Shown: positions 37,005 through 46,826, numbered from the stretch's first letter. The stretch: DNA of 64,000 nucleotides from Sphingomonas corticis (GCF_012035195.1 NZ_JAAVJH010000014.1:18766-82765), one strand, 5' to 3'. Notes: generated by a model from the letters alone, not told the origin. Program-made: numbers and translations.

Positions 37005-37958
37005 TTGGCCGTCTACACACAAGTTTCCGCCGAGGCGCTGGCCGCGTTCCTGTCGCGCTACGACGTGGGCGACCTCGTCTCCGCCAAGGGCATCGCCGAG
37101 GGCGTGGAGAACAGCAACTACCTGGTCGACACGACGCGCGACCGCTTCATCCTGACCTTGTACGAGAAGCGCGTGGCGGCGGGCGACCTGCCGTTCTTCA
37201 TGGCGCTCCTCGACCATCTCGCCGGCAAGGGCCTGCCGGTGCCGCCGGCGGTCAAGGACCGCGACGACCGCGAGATCCAGCAGCTGGAGGGGCGCCCCGC
37301 CTGCCTGATCCGCTTCCTTCCCGGTGTGTCGCTGTCGCAGCCGACGCCGGCGCAGGCGCTGGCGGCCGGATGCGCGCTGGGCGGGGTGCACGCGGCAGTG
37401 GCGGATTTCGAACCGACGCGCGCCAATTCGATGGGGATCGCGCAATGGCGCCCGCTGCTGGAGCGCTGCGGCCGCGACATGGACGCGATCCGCACGGGCC
37501 TGTTCGACCGCGTCGCCGCCGCGCTGGACGCGGTGGAGCGCGACTGGCCGCGCGACCTGCCCGTCGGCGCGATCCACGCGGACCTGTTCCCGGACAACGT
37601 GTTGATGCTGGGCGACGAGGTGACCGGCCTCATCGACTTCTACTTCGCCTGCACCGATATCCGCGCCTATGACGTGGCGGTGATGCACACGTCCTGGACC
37701 TTCAATGCGCGCGGGCTGAACCCGTCGGCCGGGGTCGGCGCCGCGCTGCTCGACGGCTACGACCGCAGCTTCGGCCTTTCCGCCGCGGAACGAGCGGCGC
37801 TGCCCGTACTGGCGCGCGGCGCCTGCATCCGCTTCCTGCTCAGCCGCGCGTGGGACTGGCTGAACACGCCCGCCGACGCGCTGGTGATGCGCAAGGACCC
37901 GCTCGCCTACCTTGCCCGGCTGGACTGGTACGTGGCGAACGAAAGGGCGTTCGCGTGA
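37005..37958 (+). CDS. thrB: Homoserine kinase (APH-type ThrB)
   Basis: A 317-residue kinase of the aminoglycoside-phosphotransferase fold that phosphorylates homoserine for threonine synthesis. Family marks are [30 protein letters not shown], the catalytic-loop segment [12 protein letters not shown] and the metal motif [11 protein letters not shown]. The only plausible start is TTG 37005, which gives the usual LAVYTQVS opening. The upstream ribosome site is weak because a repeat element ends nine bases earlier. The stop overlaps the rnhA start (GTGA). Confidence 0.95.
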   Translation: MAVYTQVSAEALAAFLSRYDVGDLVSAKGIAEGVENSNYLVDTTRDRFILTLYEKRVAAGDLPFFMALLDHLAGKGLPVPPAVKDRDDREIQQLEGRPACLIRFLPGVSLSQPTPAQALAAGCALGGVHAAVADFEPTRANSMGIAQWRPLLERCGRDMDAIRTGLFDRVAAALDAVERDWPRDLPVGAIHADLFPDNVLMLGDEVTGLIDFYFACTDIRAYDVAVMHTSWTFNARGLNPSAGVGAALLDGYDRSFGLSAAERAALPVLARGACIRFLLSRAWDWLNTPADALVMRKDPLAYLARLDWYVANERAFA

Positions 37959-38404
37959 CCGAGCTGCCGCGGGTGGAGGCGTTCACCGACGGCGCGTGCA
38001 AGGGCAATCCGGGCCCGGGCGGCTGGGGCGTGCTGCTGCGCATGGGCGACAAGGAGCGCGAGCTGTCGGGCGGCGAGGCGCTGACCACGAACAACCGCAT
38101 GGAACTGACCGCCGCGATCGAGGCGCTGACCGCGCTGAAGCGGCCGTGCCACGTCGCGCTGTCCACCGACAGCCGCTACGTGATGGACGGGCTGACCAAG
38201 TGGGTGAAGGGCTGGCAGCGCAACGGCTGGCGCACCGCGGACAAGAAGCCGGTGAAGAACGTGGAGCTGTGGCAGGCGCTGGTCGCGGCGTGCGGGCGCC
38301 ACCGCGTCGAGTGGCAGTGGGTGAAAGGCCACGCCGGCCACCCGGGCAACGAGCGCGCCGACCGGCTGGCGAGCGACGCCGCGGTGGCGGCGGGGCGGCG
38401 GTAG
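37955..38404 (+). CDS. rnhA: Ribonuclease HI
   Basis: A 149-residue enzyme that cuts the RNA strand of RNA-DNA hybrids. The DEDD metal ligands are in [15 protein letters not shown] (Asp), NNRMELTAA (Glu), LSTDSRYV (Asp) and GNERADRLA (Asp). The basic handle [20 protein letters not shown] is the substrate-binding loop. It starts with GTG inside the thrB stop, so it is coupled to thrB, as commonly found in alphaproteobacteria. Confidence 0.97.
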   Translation: MTELPRVEAFTDGACKGNPGPGGWGVLLRMGDKERELSGGEALTTNNRMELTAAIEALTALKRPCHVALSTDSRYVMDGLTKWVKGWQRNGWRTADKKPVKNVELWQALVAACGRHRVEWQWVKGHAGHPGNERADRLASDAAVAAGRR

Positions 38405-38431
38405 CTTCTGCCGGCGGCGGACACATTCCGC

Positions 38432-38527
38432 CGTCATGCCCGGCTGGTCCCGGCATCCACGCGGCCGCGAACGATCAAGCCGTCCATCCAGCGGAGCGGT
38501 GGATGCCGGGACGAGCCCGGCATGACG
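38432..38527. repeat. Intergenic inverted repeat, GTCATGCCCGG type (copy 3)
   Basis: The arms CGTCATGCCCGGCTGGTCCC and GGGACGAGCCCGGCATGACG, with inner CGGCATCCAC and GTGGATGCCG, form a long hairpin between the convergent rnhA and oxidoreductase genes. Confidence 0.85.
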
Positions 38528-38544
38528 ACGCGCCGGGAAGGCGC

Positions 38545-39630
38545 TCAGCGCGCGAACCGCCGGGGCAGGTAGCGCTCCGCATCCAACCCCGCCGGCGGCG
38601 CGTCGCCCAGCAGCAGCGCCGCGGCGAGCGCGGCTGCGGCGGGCGCGGTCTGGATGCCGAACCCGCCCTGCCCGGCGAACCAGAAGAATCCCGGCACCGT
38701 CCCGTCCATGCCGTAGACCGGCAGCCGATCGGGCGCGAAGCTGCGCAGCCCCGCCCAGCTGCGCTCCACCCGCGCGACGCGCCAGTCGACCGCCTGCTCC
38801 AGCCGGTCGATCGCCAGCGCGACGTCCAGCTCCTCGGCCTGGACGTCGTGCGCCTCCACCGGGTGCTCGTCGTGGGGGCTGAGCCACAGCCTCCCGCCCG
38901 CCTCGGGCTTGAAGTAGAAGTCGCCGCCCAGGTGCGCCACCATCGGCACGCCCGCCGCGGGCGCGGGTTCGGTGCGCAGCTGCACCATCGTGCGGCGATA
39001 GGGGCGGATGCCGAGCGGGGCGACGCCCGCCGCCGCCGCCACCGCGTCCGCCCAGGCGCCGGCTGCATCGACCAGCACGGAAGCGGCGAAGCCGCCCGCG
39101 CGCGTCTCGATCGTCCAGCGCCCGTTCGCCCGCGCAGCGGAAACCAGCGCGGCGTCGGTAACCACCCGGGCGCCCGCGCGCCGTGCCTCCGCCAGCGCGT
39201 GCTGATGGTAGCCGGCGGCGTCGATATAGGCGCAGCTCGGCTCCAGCACGCCGACGCGCCAGTCCTCGCGCAAGCCGGGTACGTGCGCGCGCGGATCGAC
39301 CCGTTCCAGCGCCACGCCCGACCCGGCGAACTCGGCCAGGAAGGCGTCGGCGCGCCCCGCCTCGCCGTCGCGGCCGACGTGGAGCGAGCCCAGTCGCTGC
39401 AGGAAGCCGCCGGCCGCCAGCGCCTCGCCCGACAACGTCGTCAGCGGCTGGATCGCGGGGCCGCCGTACGTCTCCGACCAGAAGGCGGCGGAGCGGCCGG
39501 TGGCATGGTAGCCGGGCTGCGATTCGGCCTCCAGCAGCAGAACGCGCGCGCGCGTGCCGATCGCCGCGGCCAGCGTCGCTCCCGCGATGCCCGCGCCGAC
39601 GATGGCGATGTCGAACGCCGCCGCGCTCAC
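38545..39630 (-). CDS. FAD-dependent amine/amino-acid oxidoreductase (DAO family)
   Basis: A 361-residue flavoprotein of the D-amino-acid oxidase/glycine oxidase fold. The FAD site GXGXXG is in IAIVGAGIAGATLAA. RSAAFWSETYGG follows, then the VDAAGAWAD strand and the C-terminal FWFAGQGGFGIQTAPA, which closes the FAD site. The substrate is unknown; an amine or secondary amino acid is likely for this family. The GTG start overlaps the stop of the hydrolase gene upstream (GTGA). Confidence 0.9.
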   Translation of the reverse strand: MSAAAFDIAIVGAGIAGATLAAAIGTRARVLLLEAESQPGYHATGRSAAFWSETYGGPAIQPLTTLSGEALAAGGFLQRLGSLHVGRDGEAGRADAFLAEFAGSGVALERVDPRAHVPGLREDWRVGVLEPSCAYIDAAGYHQHALAEARRAGARVVTDAALVSAARANGRWTIETRAGGFAASVLVDAAGAWADAVAAAAGVAPLGIRPYRRTMVQLRTEPAPAAGVPMVAHLGGDFYFKPEAGGRLWLSPHDEHPVEAHDVQAEELDVALAIDRLEQAVDWRVARVERSWAGLRSFAPDRLPVYGMDGTVPGFFWFAGQGGFGIQTAPAAAALAAALLLGDAPPAGLDAERYLPRRFAR

Positions 39631-40565
39631 CCCGCCGCCCCGACGAGGAAGGCGTCGATCGCGCCGAGTGCGCGGCTGCGGACGGGGTCGGCCTCGCGCA
39701 GGATCTCGTGCGCGCAGTCGGCGCCGAACCGCACCAGTCGTGCCGCCGGCAGCCGCGCCGCGACCAGCGCCGCCGCGCGCGGATCGACCAGTCGGTCGCG
39801 ATCGGCCACCAGCATCAACACCGGGGTCTCCACGGTCGCCAGCCGCGGATCGCCGCGGAGCGCGGCGGTGGCGGAGAAGGCGTGGGCGAGCCAGGCCCAG
39901 CTGGGCGGGCCAAGCCGGATCGCGGGATCGCGCGCATACCACCAATCCTCGTCGTCGAAGCGGGTGAGATCGGCCGTCAGGCGGCGCTGACGGCGCGCGC
40001 GGGCGCCAGCGTCCGCCCGCTCGCGCCACGCCGCGCGCGCGGGATCGCCGCGGTCGCGCAGGAACCTGGCCAGCCGCTCGCCCAGCCCCGCGCCGATCGG
40101 CGAGCGCAGACCGAGCATCGGGGCGACCAGCACCGCCGCATCCGGCGCAATCCGCCGCTCGACCAGCGCGCGCAGCGTCAGGAAACCGCCCATGGAATGG
40201 CCGATCACCACCCGCGGACCGGGGTGCGCGGCGGCCCACGCGTCGTGGAAGGCGGCGAGATCGTCCAGCAGCGGCCTGAAATCGGCGACGTGGCCGACCC
40301 GCGGATCGGGGGACAGCCGTCCCGACCCGCCCTGCCCGCGCCAGTCGAACGAGGTGACCGACCAGCCGGCGCGATGCCAGTGATCGAGCGCCTCGAGATA
40401 CTTCTCGAACACGTCGGCGCGTCCGCCGAGAAACAGGATCGCCCCGCGCGGGCTCGCCGCGGGCCGGTCGAACCGCCGCAGCGCCCAGCCGTCGGCAGCG
40501 CGCCACACATCGATCGTCGCGTCGGCGGGGTAGGATCGCCGGGGGTCGGGGAGCGGGTTGGTCAT
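39627..40565 (-). CDS. Alpha/beta hydrolase (lysophospholipase-like)
   Basis: A 312-residue serine hydrolase. The nucleophile elbow is GHSMGG, with the early strand SFDWRGQGGSG. The acid is likely in LMLVADRDRLVD and the His in ADCAHEIL near the end, so the catalytic triad looks complete. It resembles monoglyceride lipase/lysophospholipase (PldB-like) proteins. It is the first gene of a two-gene unit with the oxidoreductase and is divergent from the pilus cluster, 51 bp away. Confidence 0.9.
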   Translation of the reverse strand: MTNPLPDPRRSYPADATIDVWRAADGWALRRFDRPAASPRGAILFLGGRADVFEKYLEALDHWHRAGWSVTSFDWRGQGGSGRLSPDPRVGHVADFRPLLDDLAAFHDAWAAAHPGPRVVIGHSMGGFLTLRALVERRIAPDAAVLVAPMLGLRSPIGAGLGERLARFLRDRGDPARAAWRERADAGARARRQRRLTADLTRFDDEDWWYARDPAIRLGPPSWAWLAHAFSATAALRGDPRLATVETPVLMLVADRDRLVDPRAAALVAARLPAARLVRFGADCAHEILREADPVRSRALGAIDAFLVGAAG

Positions 40566-40616
40566 CGGCCCGCTAAGGTTACGGTTTCCTAACGCGGCTC
40601 GTCTACCCGTGGCGGG

Positions 40617-41096
40617 ATGACGTGGAACATTCTCGCCTGGCTGCTTCCCGCCGTGATGGGCGCATTGCTGCTGTCCGCCGGAATAGAGGACGCCCGCACG
40701 CGCGAGATCGCCAACGCCAAGAACGCGGCCATCGCGCTGCTGGCGCCGCTGTGGTGGGTCGCGATCGGGCTGGATCCGTGGCCCGGCATGGCGATCCAGC
40801 TGAGCGTCGCCGCGCTCGCCTTCGCCTTCTTCGTCGGCGCCTTCGCGCTGGGCCAGATGGGGGGCGGCGACGTGAAGCTGATCGGCGCGCTGGCGCTGTG
40901 GCTGACGCCCGCGAACCTCATCTCCATGCTGATGGTGATGGCGATCGTCGGCGGCGTGCTGACCGCCGTCTTCCTGATCGAGCATCGCGTGAAGGGCGGC
41001 GGGGACCGGCGCGCGATCGAGGTGCCGTACGGCGTCGCGATCGCGGTCGCGGGCCTGCTTTGCCTGCGCGAACCGCTTCTTAACCAGTTCCTGTAA
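40617..41096 (+). CDS. cpaA: Prepilin peptidase of the Flp/Tad pilus
   Basis: A 159-residue, small A24-type membrane aspartyl protease that cleaves prepilins of Tad pili. The two catalytic aspartates are in IEDARTREI (after the first helix) and GGGDVKLIGAL. About six helices are predicted. The larger N-terminal methylase part of classical PilD is absent, as usual for CpaA/TadV. It opens a seven-gene pilus cluster. Confidence 0.93.
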   Translation: MTWNILAWLLPAVMGALLLSAGIEDARTREIANAKNAAIALLAPLWWVAIGLDPWPGMAIQLSVAALAFAFFVGAFALGQMGGGDVKLIGALALWLTPANLISMLMVMAIVGGVLTAVFLIEHRVKGGGDRRAIEVPYGVAIAVAGLLCLREPLLNQFL

Positions 41097-41141
41097 TGAT
41101 GAACGCCGTCAAATTCGGCCTTTCCCGAGGCAAGGGGCACA

Positions 41142-42164
41142 ATGGACACTCGTAAGGTCATCCTGCTCGTCGGCGCGCTGTTCGTCGCTGCGGTCACCGC
41201 GTTCGTCGCGCGGTCGCTGGTCGCCGGCGCCGCCGCACCCGAGGCCGCGGCGGTCGTCGCGCCCGCCCCCGTCGTCGACGGGCCCGAGGTGCTGGTCGCC
41301 ACGCGCGCGCTGCCCGTCGGCACCATCCTCGACGCCGCCGCGCTGAAGTTCCAGCCGTGGCCCAAGGAGATGGTCGAGAACGCCTATTTCAAGAAGGAAG
41401 GCACCGACCTGTCGAAGCTGATCGGCACGGTGGTGCGCAACGCCATCACCGCCGGCCAGCCGGTGACGCAGGGCGCGCTGGTGAAGCCGGGCGACCGCGG
41501 CTTCCTGGCCGCGGCGCTGGGCGCGGGCATGCGCGCGGTGACGGTGCCCGTGTCGGCGCAGACCTCCGTCGCTGGCTTCGTGTTCCCGGGCGACCATATC
41601 GACCTCATCCTCACGCAGTCGGTGACCGGCGGCGGCGACGGCCCCCCGCTGAAGACCAGCGAGACGGTGGTGCGAAACCTGCGCGTGCTCGCCACCGACC
41701 AGCGCACCAGCGACGAGAAGGACTCGAACGGCAACACCGTCGTCAGCACCTTCTCCACCGTCACGGTCGAGGCGACGCCCAAGATCGCCGAGCAGATCGC
41801 GGTCGCGCAGACGATCGGCAACCTGTCGCTGTCGCTGCGCTCCATCGCCGACAATGCCGGCGAGCTGGAGCAGGCCATCGCCTCGGGCGCGGTCAGCGTC
41901 GGCGACGGCAAGGATCCGAAGGCGGAGAAGGCGATGCTCGCCCGCCTCGCCAGCACGCCCCAGGCGGGCAACGCCACCTATGTCGTCGGTGCCGACGTGT
42001 CGCGCTTCCAGCGCCGCACCGTTCCGGCGGAGGTGCAGGGCGCGAGCGCCCCGGTGGCGGCGGCCGGCCCGGCGATGGGCACCCCGGCGGTGAAGAAGGG
42101 ACCGACGGTCCGCGTCGTGCGCGGCAACACCGTCACCGACATTTCCCAGGAAGGGAAGAACTGA
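41142..42164 (+). CDS. cpaB: Flp pilus assembly protein CpaB
   Basis: A 340-residue protein with an N-terminal signal or anchor helix (about 5-27), a SAF domain (VLVATRALPVGTILDAAALKFQPWP and RAVTVPVSAQTSVAGFVFPGD) and a C-terminal part that faces the periplasm. CpaB/RcpC helps build the Tad secretin. It follows cpaA by 45 bp and is followed immediately by cpaC, one base after the stop. Confidence 0.95.
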   Translation: MDTRKVILLVGALFVAAVTAFVARSLVAGAAAPEAAAVVAPAPVVDGPEVLVATRALPVGTILDAAALKFQPWPKEMVENAYFKKEGTDLSKLIGTVVRNAITAGQPVTQGALVKPGDRGFLAAALGAGMRAVTVPVSAQTSVAGFVFPGDHIDLILTQSVTGGGDGPPLKTSETVVRNLRVLATDQRTSDEKDSNGNTVVSTFSTVTVEATPKIAEQIAVAQTIGNLSLSLRSIADNAGELEQAIASGAVSVGDGKDPKAEKAMLARLASTPQAGNATYVVGADVSRFQRRTVPAEVQGASAPVAAAGPAMGTPAVKKGPTVRVVRGNTVTDISQEGKN

Positions 42165-42165
42165 G

Positions 42166-43893
42166 ATGCGCCTGAACTCCATCCTCTCGCGCGGTGCGGC
42201 GCTGGCGGCGATGGCCGGCATCGGCCTGGCGCCGGTCGCCACTGCCGCCGCCCCGGCGAAGCGCGCCGCCGGACGCCCGGCTCGCGCCGGCCTTCCCCCC
42301 GCAGGCGTCGCCCGTCCGCAGGTGGAGAAGCGCCTGTCGGTGGGCGAGGGCGAGCTCATCACCCTGCCCGCCAGCGTGGTGGACGTGTGGACGTCCAATC
42401 CCAACGTGGCCGACGTCTATGTCGCCAACGCGCGACAGATCCACCTGTTCGGCAAGGATTTCGGCGACTCCACCGTGTTCGCGACCGACGCGTCGGGCTC
42501 GGTCGTCTATTCCGCGCTGGTCCATGTCGCGCAGAATTCGACCTCGCTCGACCGGATGCTGAAGGCCGCCATGCCGGAAGCGGACGTGCGCGTGACGCAG
42601 GTGGGGCAGATCGCGGTGCTGAACGGCACCGTCGCCTCGCCCGAGGACAGCGCGCAGGCGCAGCGGCTGGTGCTCAGCCTGCTGAACCCCGGCGTCGACC
42701 TGAACTCGGACGCGGCCAAGCTGAAGATCGGCGTCGTCAACCGGCTGCGCACCGCGACGCCGCTGCAGGTGAACCTGCAGGTGAAGTTCGCCGAGGTGAA
42801 CCGCCGCTTCCTGAAGAACATCGGCAGCAACCTGCTGACCCGCGACACGACGGGCGGGTTCCAGTTCGGCATCGCGTCCGGCCGCGCGCCGGGGACGATC
42901 GGCAATTTCGACACGTCGAAGCTGCCGCTGGTCGACGCCTCGTCGCGCTTCGGCTTCCCGGCGGGCACGCTGTCGCTGCCCTTCGATCCGCGCACCGGCC
43001 AGTTCGTGCTGCCCAATTCGGGCAGCCAGTACAGCTTCACCAAGGACGATACCGGCACGCGCTCGTCGATCGGGCTGGCGGGCAAGCTGCTCGGCCTCGA
43101 CGTGCTGTCCGCGATCGACCTGGGCGAACAGAACGGGCAGGTGACGACGCTCGCCAACCCCAACCTGACCGCGCTGTCGGGCGAGACCGGCACCTTCCTG
43201 GCGGGCGGCGAGATCCCCATTCCGATCAGCCAGGCGCTGGGCACGGTCACGGTCGAGTACAAGGAGTTCGGCGTCAGCCTGGCCTATACGCCCACCGTGC
43301 TGTCGGACGGCCGCATCTCGCTGCGCGTCCGGCCGGAGGTGTCGCAGCTCGACTATTCCAACGCAGTCCCCTTCGGTGGCACGCGCATTCCGGCGCTGAC
43401 CACGCGGCGGGCGGAGACGACGGTGGAGCTGGGATCCGGACAGAGCTTCATGATCGCCGGCCTGATGTCGAACGTGCACAACAACTTCTTCGACAAGACG
43501 CCCGGCGTCGGCGACCTTCCCGTGCTGGGCGCGCTGTTCAAGTCGAACGCCTTCCAGCGCAACGAGACCGAGCTGGTCATCATCATCACCCCGTATCTGG
43601 TGAAGCCGACCAACGCGAACGACATCGCGCTGCCGACCGACGGGTACAAGGCGCCGACCGACCTTCAGCGCGTTCTGCTGGGCCAGTTGCAGTCCGGACA
43701 GACCGGCGGCGACCGGCCCAAGCCGGTGATGCAGGTCGCACCCGCGACGGCGCCGGCGATCGGCGCGGTGGCGCCCGTCCCGGCCGCGCCGCCCTCCTCG
43801 CCGCCCTTGGCCATCCCGGCCGAGCACCGCGCGCTGAAGCCCGCCGATCGCAAGGGCGCCGCGACGCCCGCGCCCGGCTTCTCGATCAACTGA
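42166..43893 (+). CDS. cpaC: Tad pilus secretin CpaC (type II/III secretion family)
   Basis: A 575-residue outer-membrane secretin. After a signal peptide comes the pilus N0 domain (VEKRLSVGEGELITLPASV, VWTSNPNVADVYVAN), a BON-like region and the secretin core with VTTLANPNLTALSGETGTFLAGGE. The closing pattern is FMIAGLMSNVHNNFFDKTPG, VGDLPVLGALFKSN and ETELVIIITPYLV. A Pro-rich tail (about 520-575) follows. It forms the gated pore for the pilus. Confidence 0.95.
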   Translation: MRLNSILSRGAALAAMAGIGLAPVATAAAPAKRAAGRPARAGLPPAGVARPQVEKRLSVGEGELITLPASVVDVWTSNPNVADVYVANARQIHLFGKDFGDSTVFATDASGSVVYSALVHVAQNSTSLDRMLKAAMPEADVRVTQVGQIAVLNGTVASPEDSAQAQRLVLSLLNPGVDLNSDAAKLKIGVVNRLRTATPLQVNLQVKFAEVNRRFLKNIGSNLLTRDTTGGFQFGIASGRAPGTIGNFDTSKLPLVDASSRFGFPAGTLSLPFDPRTGQFVLPNSGSQYSFTKDDTGTRSSIGLAGKLLGLDVLSAIDLGEQNGQVTTLANPNLTALSGETGTFLAGGEIPIPISQALGTVTVEYKEFGVSLAYTPTVLSDGRISLRVRPEVSQLDYSNAVPFGGTRIPALTTRRAETTVELGSGQSFMIAGLMSNVHNNFFDKTPGVGDLPVLGALFKSNAFQRNETELVIIITPYLVKPTNANDIALPTDGYKAPTDLQRVLLGQLQSGQTGGDRPKPVMQVAPATAPAIGAVAPVPAAPPSSPPLAIPAEHRALKPADRKGAATPAPGFSIN

Positions 43894-43913
43894 TCCTGTC
43901 GAAGAGGACGACC

Positions 43914-44558
43914 ATGTCCGTCATGTCCCGCCCCCTCCCCCTCCTGCTCGCACTGCTGCCCCTGGCCGCGTGCGGCACCGCCAACCGCGGGCTCGAATCT
44001 GTCCACCAGCCGGTGGTCCAGCGCAGCGACTATGCCATCGACGTCGCCGCAGGACCGGCCGGCCTCGCTCCCGGCGAGCAGCAGCGGCTGGGCGGTTGGA
44101 TGGACGCGATGCGACTCTCCTACGGCGACAGCGTCGCGATCGACGATCCCAACGGCCTCGCCCGTGCCGCGCACGAGGACGTGCAGGCGGTGGCGGCGCG
44201 CTACGGCCTGCTGGTCGCCGACGCCGCGCCCGTCACCGGGGCGCCGGTGGCGCCCGGAACGGTGCGCGTCGTCGTCAGCCGCACCCGCGCCAGCGTGCCC
44301 GGCTGCCCCGACCACAGCCGCATGAACGATCCCAACTTCGACGCGCACACCGGCTCCGACTATGGCTGCGCGACCAACACCAACCTGGCCGCGATGATCG
44401 CGAACCCCGCCGACCTGGTGCGCGGCGCGCCCGGCGTCCCGGGATACGAGAACGAAACCGCCGCGCGCGCGATCGGCACGCTGCGGGCGGCCAAGCCGAC
44501 CGGTGAGGGCGGCGGCTGGCTGAAGGGCAAGGGCGAGAGCGCGGGAGGCAAGCAGTGA
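43914..44558 (+). CDS. cpaD: Pilus assembly lipoprotein CpaD
   Basis: A 214-residue lipoprotein with the signal LLLALLPLAACG (Cys at residue 20) and the CpaD domain (VQRSDYAIDVAAGPAGLAPGEQQRL, VVVSRTRASVPGCPDHSR, NFDAHTGSDYGCATNTNLAAMIANPADLVRG). It stabilises the secretin complex. The start of cpaE overlaps its stop as GTGA. Confidence 0.93.
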   Translation: MSVMSRPLPLLLALLPLAACGTANRGLESVHQPVVQRSDYAIDVAAGPAGLAPGEQQRLGGWMDAMRLSYGDSVAIDDPNGLARAAHEDVQAVAARYGLLVADAAPVTGAPVAPGTVRVVVSRTRASVPGCPDHSRMNDPNFDAHTGSDYGCATNTNLAAMIANPADLVRGAPGVPGYENETAARAIGTLRAAKPTGEGGGWLKGKGESAGGKQ

Positions 44559-45844
44559 ACGCACCCTGGAAAGCCGGCGCGGGCACGCGCGCGCCGTTCC
44601 TCGCCTTCACCTGCGACGACGCGTCGGCGGACGCGGTCCGGCCGATCGCGTCGGAAATGGGCTGGTCGCCGGAGAACGTGTACAAGGGCGGGCTGCGCAA
44701 CGCGGTGCAGACGCTGTCCGTCTCCTCCTCGCCGCACATCCTGTTCGTCGACCTGGCCGAATCGGGCGACCCGCTGACCGACATCAACGGCCTGGCCGAG
44801 GTGTGCGAGCCCGGGACGATCGTGATCGCCGCGGGGCAGGTGAACGACGTGCGCCTGTACCGCGACCTGATCGCGAGCGGGATCCAGGACTATCTCCTCA
44901 AGCCCTTCAATCCCGACGTGCTGCGCGATGCCTTTGCGCAGGCGCAGGCGATCCTCAGCACGCCGAAGCTGGCCGACACCAGCGGCGACCGGCCGCATTG
45001 CGCGACCGCGGTGATCGGCGTGCGCGGCGGCGCGGGAGCATCGACGATCGCGACCTCGCTCGCGTGGCTGATGAGCGACCGGGAGGGCCGCTCCACCGCG
45101 CTGCTCGACCTCGACGTCCATTTCGGCACCGGCGCGCTAGCGCTGGACCTGGAGCCGGGCCGCGGGCTGACCGACGCGATCGAGAACCCGAGCCGGATCG
45201 ATGGCCTGTTCCTCGAGCGCGCGATGGTGAAGGCGAGCGACAAGCTGGCCGTGCTGTCCGCGGAAGCGCCGATCTCCTCGCCGATCGTCACGGACGGCGC
45301 CGCCTTCTACCAGTTGCAGGAGGAGATGCGCGGCGCCTTCGAGTGCACCGTCATCGACATGCCGCGCCACATGCTGGTGCAGCACCCGCACCTGCTGTCC
45401 GACGTCGACGCCGCGGTGCTCGTCACAGAGCTGACGCTGGCGGCGGCGCGCGACACGATCCGCCTCCTTTCCTGGCTGCGCACCAGCGCGCCGCAGGTGC
45501 AGGTGACGGTGCTGGTGAACAAGGCGCATGCCGGCGCGCAGCCGGAGATCGCGCGCAAGGACTTCGAAGGGTCGATCGAGCGCAAGATCGACGTGACCAT
45601 CGCGTTCGACCAGAAGCTGGCGGCGCAGGCGGCCAAGCTGGGCAAGCCGATCGCGGAGGCGGGCAAGACCGGCAAGACCGTCGCGCCGCTCCACTCCCTG
45701 GTGCGTCAGCTGCTGACCGCGGGCGAGGACGACGGCACGAGCGAGACCGCGCGCAAGGGCGGCCCCTCGCTGCTCGCCAAGTTCACCGACCTGAAGGGCC
45801 TCGTCGCCAAGAAGGACGGCGGCAAGGGTACGAAGAAGGGCTGA
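44555..45844 (+). CDS. cpaE: Pilus localisation ATPase CpaE
   Basis: A 429-residue protein with an N-terminal receiver-like domain (about 15-135, without the full phosphorylation set) and a ParA/MinD-type ATPase domain. The latter starts at the deviant Walker A VIGVRGGAGASTIATSLAW (about residue 150) and runs on through LLDLDVHFG and VIDMPRH. A basic tail ends in KKDGGKGTKKG. In Caulobacter, CpaE positions the pilus secretin at the pole. The GTG start overlaps cpaD. Normally cpaF follows; here tadB does. Confidence 0.94.
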   Translation: MNAPWKAGAGTRAPFLAFTCDDASADAVRPIASEMGWSPENVYKGGLRNAVQTLSVSSSPHILFVDLAESGDPLTDINGLAEVCEPGTIVIAAGQVNDVRLYRDLIASGIQDYLLKPFNPDVLRDAFAQAQAILSTPKLADTSGDRPHCATAVIGVRGGAGASTIATSLAWLMSDREGRSTALLDLDVHFGTGALALDLEPGRGLTDAIENPSRIDGLFLERAMVKASDKLAVLSAEAPISSPIVTDGAAFYQLQEEMRGAFECTVIDMPRHMLVQHPHLLSDVDAAVLVTELTLAAARDTIRLLSWLRTSAPQVQVTVLVNKAHAGAQPEIARKDFEGSIERKIDVTIAFDQKLAAQAAKLGKPIAEAGKTGKTVAPLHSLVRQLLTAGEDDGTSETARKGGPSLLAKFTDLKGLVAKKDGGKGTKKG

Positions 45845-45847
45845 TCC

Positions 45848-46822
45848 ATGCCGATCCTGCCGCTGATCCTGCTCGCGACCGGCGCCCTCATGACGCTGGG
45901 CCTGATCGTGTTCGCCTTCGCCGGACCCAATGCCGAGAAGGCGGGCACGCGTCGGCTGGGTGCGCTGCGCGAGCGGCATTCCGCCTCCCCCGCCAACGCG
46001 ATGGAGGCGCAGATGCGCCGCATCACCGGCAAGAGCGCGACCAAGGCCGACGAGGCGTTCACCCGGCTGCTGCCCAATCCGGCGCAGCTGGAGAAGCGGT
46101 TGAACATGACGGGCAAGGACTGGACCGTCGGCAAGTACGGCGTCGCCACGCTGGGCCTGACGGTCGGCGTCGCGCTGCTGCTGCTGCTGAAAGGGCTGCC
46201 GTTCCTGCTGGCGCTGTTCGTCGGCCTGTTCGTCGGCGCCGGGCTGCCGCACCTGGTGGTCGGCAAGGTCATCAAGAAGCGCATCGCGAAGTTCAACGCC
46301 AAATTCCCCGACGCGATCGAGCTGCTGGTGCGCGGCCTGCGCTCGGGTCTGCCGATCTCGGAGACGATGGGCGTGGTCGGCGCCGAGGTGGACGGCCCCG
46401 TCGGCGAGGAGTTCCGCGCGGTCAGCGACAAGATGAAGATCGGCCGCACCATGGACGCGGCGTTGCAGGAGACCGCGGACCGGCTGGGCACGCCCGAATT
46501 CCAGTTCTTCGTCATCACCATCGCGATCCAGCGCGAGACCGGCGGCAATCTGGCGGAAACGCTGCAGAACCTGGCCACCGTGCTGCGCCAGCGGATGCAG
46601 ATGCGGCTGAAGATCCGCGCTATGTCCTCCGAATCGAAGGCGTCGGCCTATATTGTCGGCTCGCTGCCGTTCATCGTGTTCACGCTGATCTTCTTCATCA
46701 ACGGCGCCTATATGCAGAACTTCTTCATCGACCAGCGGCTGATGGTCGCGGGCATGGGCGGTCTGGTGTGGATGTCGATCGGCGCCTTCATCATGGCCAA
46801 GATGGTCAATTTCGAGATCTGA
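45848..46822 (+). CDS. tadB: Type II secretion F family platform protein TadB
   Basis: A 324-residue inner-membrane protein with two N-terminal helices and a cytoplasmic T2SSF domain (about 150-290: FPDAIELLVRGLRSGLPISETM, FVITIAIQRETGGNLAETLQNL). Two C-terminal helices follow. TadB and TadC form the platform that a CpaF-type ATPase drives. It begins three bases after the cpaE stop, so it is coupled to cpaE. Also called CpaG. Confidence 0.94.
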   Translation: MPILPLILLATGALMTLGLIVFAFAGPNAEKAGTRRLGALRERHSASPANAMEAQMRRITGKSATKADEAFTRLLPNPAQLEKRLNMTGKDWTVGKYGVATLGLTVGVALLLLLKGLPFLLALFVGLFVGAGLPHLVVGKVIKKRIAKFNAKFPDAIELLVRGLRSGLPISETMGVVGAEVDGPVGEEFRAVSDKMKIGRTMDAALQETADRLGTPEFQFFVITIAIQRETGGNLAETLQNLATVLRQRMQMRLKIRAMSSESKASAYIVGSLPFIVFTLIFFINGAYMQNFFIDQRLMVAGMGGLVWMSIGAFIMAKMVNFEI

Positions 46823-46826
46823 TCCG

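Noticed and set aside
40566..40616. A CtrA-like box before cpaA (TTAG...TAAC)
   Set aside because: The halves deviate from TTAA-N7-TTAA in both sequence and spacing, so it is not better than chance.
41083..41100. TTAACC near the end of cpaA as a CtrA half site for cpaB
   Set aside because: It is a single half site within coding sequence, with no partner at the right distance.
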